A stretch of 64,000 bases of DNA from Didymella arachidicola (taxonomy: Eukaryota; Ascomycota; Dothideomycetes; Pleosporales; Didymellaceae), in the NCBI GenBank assembly GCA_016630955.3, contig CM049990.2:558001-622000 (forward strand), read 5' to 3'. Each line of letters starts with the position of its first letter. The first letter of the stretch is position 1. Of this stretch, positions 10,433-19,925 are shown one piece after another. The notes under the pieces are model-generated. The model was given only the letters and a program-made list of their open reading frames with translations, searched no databases and was not told the origin of the DNA. A program made the translations under genes and the position numbers.

Positions 10433-11045
10433 GAAGCGCGAGCGCGAGATGTTGCGTTGCATTCAGTATAGGTTAAGGTGTAAGGATTACCGGATGACGA
10501 AGCACTGAGCGCATGCTCGACTGAGCAGCAAGTGCGTTGGTTTTGCGAGTGAGGATGCACTACACCTTGACCACTGACAACGGGTCGGACAGAAGGTACT
10601 AGCTAGATGATTCACAGCTATTGCCATCAACGGACGATTCAGTATCCAAGGCATGACTGCGTACGAATTCTGCGTGAAACGGTGTCTCGATTAGCCTCAC
10701 ACCAAACCTCGGTTCGGCGATGGCGCAGCCGAAATTCGCTCTCATCAATGACGTCATGGCCGGAGCGCCTGACCATCATTCTACCGAAACAGCGCCTCAA
10801 TGAACCCATTGGACCCTCGGTGACTCCACTAGCTGTCAAAGCGTAGACAAGCTTTATGGGAATCGTGGGGAATGCCTGCCGATCTGCCTCGCTTGCCGAG
10901 TCCGCCTTCGTCTAAGCAAGGCGCAGTCAAACCCCAGTGACTATCACAGAAGCCAAGACAGGAGAACTCTAGAACCATTTATCGAAGCTATATAGTTCAG
11001 AGCTGGCCATTCGTAAGCAACTGCGTCTCAGTACTAGCAGCAGAT
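10433..11045. other. Spacer between two broken genes
   Basis: No gene recognised. Short ORFs only. Confidence 0.45.
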
Positions 11046-11690
11046 ATGTCAGGTGGATTTTATAGTAGCCCTCATTACGCACACTGCACTGCACCAATAC
11101 CTACTCCAGCCGAACGTGAGCGGGTCCTGTCCAAGATGTCGAAAGAGCATCGTGAGCAGTGGCTAGCTGCACGAAGCACAGCACAAACTGGTGCAGCACC
11201 TGCTTATATAAAATCGTAGGCATCACTTGCAGGCAAATATCGCACGTCGCTGACCAGAGCTAGTGATCCATCGCCAGCATACACTTCCGATGCCGCTACG
11301 CGCGACCTGATTGCCATACGCGAAGGTGATCCTAACGAGAAGATTGACGTTCCATTCGTCTACTCACACGACAAAAAATCCATCAAAGACTACCTCGCCT
11401 TCCGCAACGTCGGGACAGTGACGTGACGAACAGTTCCGCGACCCATGACCCGCAGACTCTACAACGAGCGCTATGCTCACGATGCAGAAGGCAACTTCAT
11501 TGGCACGGGCGTCAAGGCTCCGGACGCTGGACTGGTGTTCATACCCAGCAAGGGCACGGAGCAAGATCTCCTGGACCAAGTTAGCAAAATGGCGCATAGC
11601 AGGAAAAACCATGATCCGTATGCATTTAACGATGGACATGGTATGATGCCTATGAGTGGCATTGGTGGTGGCTGGGGTGCTGCCGGCTAG
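11046..11690 (+). pseudogene. Broken hypothetical protein gene (two in-frame stops)
   Basis: From ATG 11046 to TAG ending at 11690 one frame encodes 214 residues of soluble, protein-like sequence, interrupted only by TAG at 11217-11219 and TGA at 11424-11426. The parts read ERERVLSKMSKEHREQWL, then DLIAIREGDPNEKIDVPF, then YNERYAHDAEGNFIGTG, ending in a Gly/Met-rich tail. Both stops are one C-to-T step from CAG and CGA. No intron with good signals would remove either stop. I do not recognise the family. The alternative is genuine readthrough, which is unlikely with two different stop codons. Confidence 0.5.
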
Positions 11691-11807
11691 TCTGTTGGAC
11701 TTGTCTTTGCTTCACCCGTCCATACTTAATTGACAGCGGAGGAGTTGGTATGCGTCTGGTCCATAAACTAAGCGTTTTGATTTATTCAATGTTCAGCTAT
11801 TCACAGA

Positions 11808-12328
11808 TTACAAGGCCTTGAGAGCGAAGTCGACCCATGAAACAGTGACTTGCGTGAAATCTTTATCCACGTCGGCGTATGTGACCTTGCCGTGACCGAT
11901 GACCGCGGCGCAATGGCCATTACGATCGCCGACTCCTACTGTTCAACCATGATTCATGGAAGAATGCATCTTTAAGCCGCCCATGAAGAGCTAGCATGAT
12001 CAGCGCCCTGCTTATGAAAAACTCTGGGCATGACCCACGATAGTATCGTCTGACATACCGTTTATCTTACCCCATGCACGTGTGACCCATCCATCATTGT
12101 AGCCGATGACAGCAACCAGATCAGCCTTGCTTTTAACTTCATCGATCTTCTCAAGGATTGGCGGGATGTGGACGCCCTAAAATGCAGGTGGGAAAACTCC
12201 CGGAACATTCTTTTGGAAGCGTCGTGGTCGTAGGGCATGCCGGCCGATTTGGGATTGTCGCTCTCGATCCTGACATGCTCGAAAATGACGCCTGAAGGAA
12301 ACTTCTCGCCGGGCTGGAGAGGCGCCAT
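11808..12328 (-). pseudogene. Peroxiredoxin (PMP20/Asp f3 type) pseudogene
   Basis: The minus strand begins with MAPLQPGEKFPSGVIFEHV and ASK, matching the start of fungal PMP20/Asp f3-type peroxiredoxins. After a short deletion and frame change it continues NVPGVFPPAF-stop, HIPPILEKIDEVKSKADLVA, VIGYNDGWVTRAWGK, and ends AAVIGHGKVTYADVDKDF and VDFALKAL. The part that should hold the peroxidatic Cys (consensus VPGAFTPTC) reads VPGVFPPAF followed by TAG, so the catalytic Cys is lost. Several more stops lie in the middle third (near 12020, 12010 and 11945). Family knowledge: these enzymes reduce peroxides, often in peroxisomes. Here the gene cannot make an active enzyme. Confidence 0.8.
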
Positions 12329-12433
12329 GATAGCTCAATCAACTTGAAGATCGAGAGTCCTACAGGCACTATTGAGTGAGGTATAGGGCGCATATGGCCC
12401 AAAGTGGATCGATGAGTTCGAGTGTCTGTCGTA

Positions 12434-13777
12434 TCAGGTTTTGATCCAACCTATTCTCTTTATGGGCCAGTCCAACCAGGCCCGATGCTCTCTGGGTATC
12501 AGCTCCCATATCCCGCTCATGACATGATGGGTCCAGCCTTGCATGTACCAAAACTGCTCCAGGACACGGATAAGCACCACAAAGTGCGCATAGATTATCA
12601 TCGGATTAGGGTCGCATTGCTGCAGACGTTCGAGAAACCCATCCGTCATCCGGAAAAGCCATCCAAACGATACGTGGTACTCGCTGTCTATGTCTTGATA
12701 GCGATTGTCGAACATCTCGCGAAGGATGTCAACAGCATGAACATCATCCTCATGAGTAGGCGTGTCTTTCGTCACGAAGTCAATGTGCGCTCGCAGCTCG
12801 TCAAGCTGTTTCTCATACTCTTCGGGCACTTCTTGGGTCGGCAACGGGCGTCCTTTGGAGCGGGCTGCAGGAGCATGTGTTTTGATGAATTGCGGACGTC
12901 CGATGCTTGAGAGCGTGGTCCTAATACCGCGAAACATCACTAACCAGTCTGATCTCTTATCTCGTCCGAAGGCAAGATACTCGCCAGGTTGCGGACCACG
13001 ACCCCAACTAATGAAGCAAATCATTTGCACGGCGACCAACACTGCATCACAGTTGTCGGGGCTCAGATTTGCGATCTCCGGTGTGACGAGGATGAGCGCG
13101 CGCTCGTAGTGGTGGTCGGCAGTCGCGACGTATTCCTCTTTTCGATTTGGACGACAATGTGCCAGATGTAGAGCTGTGAATGCGAACATCAGGTGTATGA
13201 CATAAGGATTGTCGAACCCGATCTCGGCCATCTGGGTCTGCCATGTGATACCTCCCATCAACCATGGCGAGACAGAAAAGCACGTCGATGTTGTGTAGTG
13301 GTATGTGAGTTCGACTTCGGATATTGGCAAGTCTTCCGAGTTGAACCTGGTGCTTGCCCTTGACAGTCCTGATGAAGAGGTTGCAGCATGAGCAAAGTCG
13401 CAATGTACTTGCCGACGCTTACAGTTGCTACATTCCGGTTTCGTTTCGTCGCACTGCGAACGTCAGTTTGTCCTTCGTGTTTCTGCTGGATGGCATTTGT
13501 ATTTAGCGATTGGATGTTCTTAGAGCTGTGGAAGCACCGCGTAGTCAAGAAAGCTTCAACAGTCCTTATTGCTGCTACATGCAGCTCCGCAGGGATCCCA
13601 AGGTCTCGTCTGTCTAGTCTTTCGTACCTTAATGCGGCGCGTCTTGCAATTCTTGCAGCCAGCACGCGATTTGCGGTGCGATCGTCTTGTTATCTTCTTC
13701 TCAGTATGTCCATCTTCGTTAGCAGGTGGGGATGCTGTGTTGGAATGTTCCAGGGACAGCGGCGAGTCTTGTTGCAT
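12434..13777 (-). CDS. Zn(II)2Cys6 transcription factor
   Basis: Two exons, 13777-13628 and 13453-12434, give 389 residues. The 174-nt GT-AG intron lies inside the zinc cluster: RAGCKNCKTRRIK is encoded before it and CDETKPECSNCKRRQVHC directly after, restoring all six Cys with normal spacing. A basic stretch (KKITRRSHRKSR) precedes the cluster. The body contains the Fungal_trans_2-type helical region, with HLMFAFTALHLAHCRP near the start as seen in sterol-uptake-control-like regulators, and ends IKRIGWIKT. DNA binding at CGG-type half sites is expected for the family; targets are unknown. It is next to the peroxiredoxin pseudogene on the same strand. The ATG at 13777 is the first in frame and gives a plausible Ser-rich leader. 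Confidence 0.8.
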
Positions 13778-14331
13778 GATTGCGTGCTTTGCATGCAGAG
13801 AAGCAGAGAGAGGCGGTCGCAGGTGACGAGTGGTGCGTATTTGAACACGAGAAAAGAGCGAACACGAACGCGCGGCTGCTTCACGCTAGCGCGCATAGGA
13901 TACGAAGTCACTCATATACATGTTGTCAAATGGTTCGCAAGCACTACCTGTAATGTTTTCAGGGCCCTTTCAGCGGTCAAAATAGGCAGAGAACTATGGT
14001 ATCTGAGAGATTTGGAGAGTGCACCTACTCGGCGATGGCGTTCGAATCGAGGTCTGTGCGCCATCCTGACTCGCGAATACGCGCCGAAAGAGAGTACGCT
14101 CGTAGTACGACAGAGCAACCAGAAAATTCGGTGACAGCGAGGTAACAATGCATAAGTTGGGATCGCCAAATGCTAATTCTGTCTTCTTCGGCCCGCTGGA
14201 TCGGTACACAAATGATTTGGTCGCAGATATAACCCCTGGTCCACCTTGCCCACATCCCATTCACATCCACTCATTCATTCTATAAACTACGACACGTCAG
14301 TAATCTCAATTTCACCCCTCCACACGCAAAC
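13778..14331. other. Divergent spacer between Zn2Cys6 regulator and MARVEL-like gene
   Basis: It holds the upstream regions of both genes. No further coding signal was accepted. Confidence 0.45.
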
Positions 14332-15051
14332 ATGGGTGTCACTCAACAGAATGAGGTACCGAAGGCTACCTCTCCTACCGCGGCACCAGCATCCTCATCG
14401 TCAAACCATACCATACCGAGGGAGGCACCGCCAGCGTTTGATGCGCCGCCGCCAATGCCTCCACCGCCATACTTCAAGACACAGTTCATCAAGCCCAGCT
14501 CTTTCAAGACTGCTATTAACGGGAAAGTCGACAAGCCACTCGTGTCACTATTCCGCTTGAGTGTGCGAGTGCTCCAGCTGATATTCGCGCTGGCCTCGGG
14601 CATTTCTTATGCCATTGAGCTGAAACACGGAAACGGGCGCGGAGAAGCATCCGGAAGCTTTTTTTTCTCCCAGGTTGCTTTTGGTGCTACACTCCTTACA
14701 CTGATCGTTAACGGAGTGACCGCGCGATACTACCGCCTCTCATGGATGGTCGACTGGATCTTGACGGTGTTCTGGTTTGCTCTCTTCGCAGTCTTCTATG
14801 AGGTCTACCTCGGAGGTGACATGACACCAGCGTATAGCGGAGTGAACACAGGGCGAATGGAGCGAGCGATTTGGTGCGACCTAATCAATGCGCTATTATG
14901 GTTGGGAAGCGCCATATTTTCGTCGACGATGTGTTGTTCAGGCATTAAGGCAACCATCAAGGGAAAGCTCAGGGAAAGGCGGCAGAGAAAGGAAAAGAAG
15001 AGGATGATGGAAACGATGGGTGAGATGGAAATGGGAACCATTCACTCCTAG
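14332..15051 (+). CDS. MARVEL-like four-helix membrane protein
   Basis: A single-exon gene of 239 residues with a clean start context (AAACATGGG). Residues 1-60 are proline- and serine-rich and cytosolic (PPPMPPPPYFK). Four hydrophobic helices follow: around VLQLIFALASGISYA, VAFGATLLTLIVNGV, ILTVFWFALFAVFYEVY and LINALLWLGSAIFSS. The C-terminus is a Lys/Arg/Met-rich helix (RERRQRKEKKRMME). This matches fungal MARVEL-domain proteins, thought to organise membrane microdomains and vesicle traffic. No closer function can be read. Confidence 0.75.
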   Translation: MGVTQQNEVPKATSPTAAPASSSSNHTIPREAPPAFDAPPPMPPPPYFKTQFIKPSSFKTAINGKVDKPLVSLFRLSVRVLQLIFALASGISYAIELKHGNGRGEASGSFFFSQVAFGATLLTLIVNGVTARYYRLSWMVDWILTVFWFALFAVFYEVYLGGDMTPAYSGVNTGRMERAIWCDLINALLWLGSAIFSSTMCCSGIKATIKGKLRERRQRKEKKRMMETMGEMEMGTIHS

Positions 15052-15495
15052 CTAAGAGTACGCACTGTGTTTCACTGTGTTTTCGCCACAGTCACTACTA
15101 CCGATTGTCCTGTACAAGTGCTGTTTGTCTCATCAGCCATAGCTCGATGCAATTCAATAGATGGATATTTCATGATGACGGGTGCTTTTTCGGCGATTTT
15201 AGACTGGGAAGTGGGATCTATGGTCCAGTTATGCATCCTGACGTTGACGACGTTTTGCGCCCTACAGGGCTGTGCACCCAAGCGAACAGCGGCAGGGCGC
15301 AGGGGCGGTCTGAACCAACGCCGACCTGGACAGCAATTTCCACTCAGCGGTTGGGACAGACCCATCCTTCTGTAGCTGAGAACTCCGTATTTCACTCTCA
15401 GCACACGCGAGAAGGATCTCGTTCAACTACACATCTCATCGCACACTGTCGTGGTCTAGCCGCCTCGATGCAGGGAAAGGCTGGGCTTACAGACG
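15052..15495. other. Spacer upstream of second Zn2Cys6 gene
   Basis: No gene recognised. It contains the 3' flank of the MARVEL-like gene and the promoter side of the regulator. Confidence 0.45.
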
Positions 15496-17645
15496 ATGGT
15501 GTACCGAGGTGAGAGCCTGGCGTCAGTCAGCCCTATACGAAAATAGCTAACACCCCACCGCAGGCAAGCCATCATCAGGTGCGGAACATGCCCCACGAAT
15601 GTTGTGGCGAGGATTACTGACATGACTTAAAGCATGCGGAGAATGTAGGAAACGCAGGAGCAGGGTACGTGGCGAATATCTTGCTGCACGTACGCCCCTG
15701 TGTGCACGGCAACTGCTTCGTGATTCGTGCGGAGCATCTTGCATGATGAGACTAACGGTGCGTCGCAGTGTGATCAAGCCACACCTTGCGGGCAATGCGT
15801 CAAAGCTGGCCGTATATGTCCAGGATATCGAAATGCCGTAGATCTCTTGTTCCACGACGAGAGCGCAAAAGTTGAGAGAAAGAACAGGAGTAAGACTACC
15901 AAATCGGCCGCAGCTTCAACACCGGTCGAAAATGCTGTCGCAGCCCAGAGCCTGGCTCCTGTCAGTCTCACTAACATCGTTGTGTATCAGCCATGGGATG
16001 ACTTAGGGATCCACTTCTTCATGTCAAACTACGTTGGTCAGGACCCCGCCGTGTCACAACTGCACTACCTGCCGGCCTTCTTTGGGAACTTAGGGTATAC
16101 CACTGCATCACTGAGGAAGACCGTCATTGCTAGTGGCCTGGCTGGGTACGCGAGGACTGCTCGTCGACCAGACTTGATAGAACGATCAACAAGGACCTAC
16201 GTTGCTGCGATACGAGACATCAACGTGGCACTGTCCAGCCCCCAGCAAGCGGTCAACGACACCACGCTCATGTCAATCATGATGGCTGCGATGTTCGAAA
16301 CTATGCTGGTATCCCCAGAGTCTGGAATGCACAACGTCAGTAAACACCTGGAAGGTGCCATGTCAGTTGCATACCTCAGCTTGCAGCAGCGACCGCCTAG
16401 TGAAGTGTTCAAAGCGTTGCTAAGCACCTTGGTTCAGAGCGTAATTATGAACTGCTGGATTCAGCACGTACCTTTACCAGCACGGTACAAGTCGATAAGA
16501 CCACACGTCCCTGACAGAATCAACCCGCATTCAGTTCATGCAAAACTCGTGGACGTTTTGTCGCGAGTAATCGAGTTCAGAGACGGTCTCAAGGAAGGGC
16601 AGTATCATGATCCAAATGCAATCCTGCAAAGGGCCTTGAAGGTCGATGCTGATCTTAAGGCCTTCATCGAAGAGATGCCTACTCACACGTCCTTCGAGAA
16701 GTGCTGGATGCCAACGGTACAAACCACAGAGGTGCAGCAACTTGTATACAACTGGGTCTTCCATGGCAAGTCTTGATTTAATTCTGCTATGTTGACTCTT
16801 GCTAACGATCTGAAGCCTATCCGCAACAATTCGCTGGCCACCTTTGGAATAACGTTCGTTCATGCCGCATACATCTACACCAGCTAGTCCATGAACAATG
16901 TTCCATACTGCTCTCTTCCAGCGCCGGAGCCGATTACTCCAGCTTGCGCCTACAGAGGTCAGCATCTGAGTCACTCACAATAGTGCTCGCTGAGGAGATT
17001 TGCGCTACCGTTCCGCAATTACTCTCGTACGCAGACTACCTGAATTCATTCGTCGAGTCAACCGAGTTCGCGCTACCAACACGCTCCAGGTCACCGAATC
17101 AATCCGAATGCTCAATGACATCGAGCTCGTCGAGTCATACCAAGCCAGCATCTGGAAGTTTAGGCTCTGGCTCGAACGCATCGACGCCAAAGACCGTCGA
17201 TGCATCAAGTCCCCAATCTACATCTATGAGCTCTTCCTATGCTTTCAATAAAGACGCGGCTAGAAAATATACTGCCAAGATCCCACTCTTTACGCCGGGC
17301 GCCCTCGACCCGGCCAGCGCGTTCCACCTTCTCCTCAAGCTGCACAGCCTCCTCCTCGTCCCGTGGTTACCCTTCGCAATGAAGACCTGGATCCGGGGCC
17401 GAATATCTTGGATTGAAGCCAACAGCGACCCGTACAGCGCCGGGCGACTCAAAGAGATGATCCGCAAGCGGCCCTGCGACGGCTTTCCCGTCAGCGACGC
17501 TCCGGGACAGATGCCACTCGGCGGGATATGCGAGACCGTAGCTTTGACGCCCGCAGATCAGCGGCTGTGGTTCCTGGCGCATAGCTGGCTGTTTGTCGGA
17601 ATCGATTGGAATGCGGATTACTACTCGGAGGCGAGTAACCCTTAG
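15496..17645 (+). CDS. Zn(II)2Cys6 transcription factor with five or more exons
   Basis: Exons 15496-15508, 15564-15578, 15633-15664, 15769-16765 and 16816-17645 give 628 residues. The first three tiny exons and the start of the fourth assemble the zinc cluster MVYRGKPSSACGECRKRRSR then CDQATPCGQCVKAGRICPGY, a typical N-terminal cluster with Cys spacing intact. The fourth intron (16766-16815) uses a GC donor (GCAAGT) and AG acceptor with a GCTAAC branch; it joins NWVFH to AYPQQFAGHLWNNVR. The C-terminal half is helical with a Ser-rich linker. The end is uncertain: a good branch and acceptor (ACTAAC, then CAG at 17717-17719) suggests another intron starting at 17631 (GC donor) or 17635 (GT donor). 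That would move the stop to 17908 or 17764. Targets unknown. Confidence 0.78.
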
Positions 17646-18268
17646 CGAGTGCAAACGCCCCCTTTTTTTGTTTCCAGGAGTTGGCGGGCAAAGGAGAGAA
17701 CTGATACTAACAAACGCAGGATCACAAAGTCATGACGAACCAAAACGGTTGGCAGGTGCAATCTGATGGGGAAAAAAGGCTGCAGGAAGCAGCGGGTGGA
17801 GTCGAGCAGTCTCCCAATACGGACACTGTTACAAGCCCGTCGATGCAAGAGGCGAGTACAACAACACGAGGGGAAACGTCCAGTGCTGACTGGATCAGCA
17901 ATCGATAAAGGGTGGGACCGAGACGCAAAGACCCAAGCTGGGCAGAAAGCAGAACATGATGATGGATGAGGGGATTGACTGCGATGTACTGCCGGGGACG
18001 AACCTGGTTTGGAGAAAACCGCACTGGACGTTTGGATGAGCATGCATACACATCGAGAGTCGCTACAGTGCTCAGGCATACTGCGCGAAGAACGGGAAGC
18101 AATAGAGACATTAATTCGCCACACTGCATTGATATCTTGAGTGAAGAAACCTTTGACGACCTGCCGCGAAGCACTTTCGCTTACAGGTTCAGCACCAAAC
18201 GCCCGCTCTCTATGCTCATACAAATACACCCTATGTTCGACTGATGCCCAAAGACACTAGCCGCCCTG
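17646..18268. other. 3' flank of the Zn2Cys6 gene, possible extra exon
   Basis: 17720-17908 is open in phase with a possible extra exon of the preceding gene (DHKVMTNQNGW to SADWISNR). The rest shows nothing recognisable. Confidence 0.35.
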
Positions 18269-19774
18269 TCAGGAATCTACGAGGATCGTAAAATCCAACT
18301 GCTTCTTCTCCCAAGCCTCGAGCGCCCTCTCCAGAGCCTTTCGCTGCTTCTTGCCACCAACATCGACACCCTCGTCTTTCTTCCTGATCAGGCCCCAGAC
18401 GTAACTCTTGGGCACCTCATCGAGCCTCTTGCCCTTGAACCCGCCCTTCTCAAACACAAAGCTATCCATCTCGCTCTCGTACAAGCCCTTGGGATACAGA
18501 TCGGCGAAAGCTTGCTGTAGTTTTGTGTCGGCATAGTACTCGTCGCCTTCGAAAATCGAGCGCAGATATGTGATGGGCACGCTGTCGACGCGGCGCCCGC
18601 GGTATCGACCGAAAGTGAAACAGTAGTTGTTTGCGCGGCGTACGGAGGAAGCTTTGAATTGCGAGGGTAGGGCGATGAAGCCGAGGCCGTGACGGGAGGG
18701 TGTGGCGGTGGAGGTGACGTTGGTGGACTCCATGAAAGAGTGCTCGGAGAGAGGAACGGTAAGAGAGAAAGGCGGTACTGAAGCGGCATCGATTCCGTAA
18801 CGGCCAAGCGCGCCCAGGTGATAGTTCCCTTTGACCGGATAGGAGAGGTGTTCGCCCGTCTGCAATGGCGCGTACGGCTGTCGTGACTCGGGGTCGATCT
18901 CAGCGGCCATAGCCATGGTGCCGTCTTTGTACAGTGCTAGAGCTGCAATGGCTTCGGCAATCGTGAACATAACGACCTTGGAAGGGACACCCGCGGGCAG
19001 TATCTTTCTTTGCAATGGCTTGTTCTTGCCCTGCCCGTTCGCACCCAGTTGGGGTGGGTTTTCTTTTGCCCTGTCCGCTGCTTTGACCCTGGTCGGTGTG
19101 TCCACATTGTTTTTCGTAGCCACACTTCCCCCTGGAGGGTTTATTGGCGTCCAGCTCACGGGCCCAAGGTTCTTTCTCTGTGTAGAAGTTCTGTCGGTGG
19201 TATCTGCAACTGCCACTTGAGACTTATCAACCTCTTCCAAGCCATCCTCTTCGAACCGAAGCTCGACCGTCCGCCGCGCAGTCATGGCCGCAGTATTCCT
19301 TGCTTTGTCCTTGCGTTTCGAGCCTATTGTGTATCTAGAATCGGCGTCCTCATCATCTGCATCTTGCGAAGCTGCAGGTCGTGGCGGCCGTGGCGCTTCG
19401 TCTTCGCTCGAGTCATCGTTTATCAAGCCAAGAGGCATGGTGCTTTGTGCCTTCACATGTGCTGTGCCGATCCTTCTTGATTGCGTAGGCGTCTTTGCTT
19501 GAGCTTTCTGCTTGCGCACCTTGCGCTCTGCTGTCTTTGACAATACCTTTCCCTCGGTTCCGGTGGCCTTCGCGGCACCTGCCGGAGCAGCTGCTGAATC
19601 AGCAATCTTTGCAGTGCTTTTCACCTTCTTTCGACGCTTAACCGAAGGCTGATTTGGCGCCTGCGCTGTGCTCTGTGCAGGTGTGGCATCGTTGCTCAGT
19701 TTACGTTTTGGCGGGGCGACAGGTGGAAGTGGAGGAGGGTCGATCGTCTTCGATTGCCGGCGTGTCGTGACCAT
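18269..19774 (-). CDS. Nuclear-type protein with FGRYRG repeats (tandem paralogue A)
   Basis: 501 residues from the ATG at 19774 (MVTTRRQSK); the frame is open further upstream to 19888, but that leader looks like 5' UTR. Residues 1-260 are low-complexity, basic and acidic (several KRRKK-like nuclear signals, DDSSEDE). The second half holds a short conserved block (VVMFTIAEAIAALALY, then AMAAEID), a repeat CFTFGRYRGRRVDSVPITYL, and a second, weaker copy FEKGGFKGKRLDEVPKSYV. The motif F-x-FG-[RK]Y-[RK]G-x5-VP-x2-YL resembles the short FGKYKG motif of DUF3820 and exonuclease X C-terminal domains. The downstream gene on the same strand shares all blocks. I cannot name a function; nucleic-acid binding is a guess. 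Confidence 0.65.
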   Translation of the reverse strand: MVTTRRQSKTIDPPPLPPVAPPKRKLSNDATPAQSTAQAPNQPSVKRRKKVKSTAKIADSAAAPAGAAKATGTEGKVLSKTAERKVRKQKAQAKTPTQSRRIGTAHVKAQSTMPLGLINDDSSEDEAPRPPRPAASQDADDEDADSRYTIGSKRKDKARNTAAMTARRTVELRFEEDGLEEVDKSQVAVADTTDRTSTQRKNLGPVSWTPINPPGGSVATKNNVDTPTRVKAADRAKENPPQLGANGQGKNKPLQRKILPAGVPSKVVMFTIAEAIAALALYKDGTMAMAAEIDPESRQPYAPLQTGEHLSYPVKGNYHLGALGRYGIDAASVPPFSLTVPLSEHSFMESTNVTSTATPSRHGLGFIALPSQFKASSVRRANNYCFTFGRYRGRRVDSVPITYLRSIFEGDEYYADTKLQQAFADLYPKGLYESEMDSFVFEKGGFKGKRLDEVPKSYVWGLIRKKDEGVDVGGKKQRKALERALEAWEKKQLDFTILVDS

Positions 19775-19925
19775 CGCAGTGTTGGTGCGAGCGTCGTGCT
19801 GCTGCGAGATCGAGGGAGTAAATGCAATACTGCAAGTGACGCAGTGTTTTGGGAACTTTTGGGGGCAGGCGCTCGGACGCAACGCCAAAAAGTTGAGGCA
19901 GTCGCAACCCCACGTGCTACCAGCC

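Noticed and set aside
12422..12910. 162-codon plus-strand ORF
   Set aside because: Antisense to the 3' part of the Zn2Cys6 gene, no protein-like features.
13388..14134. 248-codon plus-strand ORF
   Set aside because: It lies opposite the zinc-cluster exon and intron of the Zn2Cys6 gene, with composition of an antisense shadow and no domain.
17642..18229. 195-codon minus-strand ORF with many Ser/Cys/Arg
   Set aside because: No domain or ordered features, and the opposite strand carries a plausible splice acceptor and exon.
19775..19888. Upstream in-frame start for paralogue A
   Set aside because: The extra 38 residues look like translated 5' leader; the MVTTRRQSK start is typical of nuclear proteins and keeps all shared blocks.
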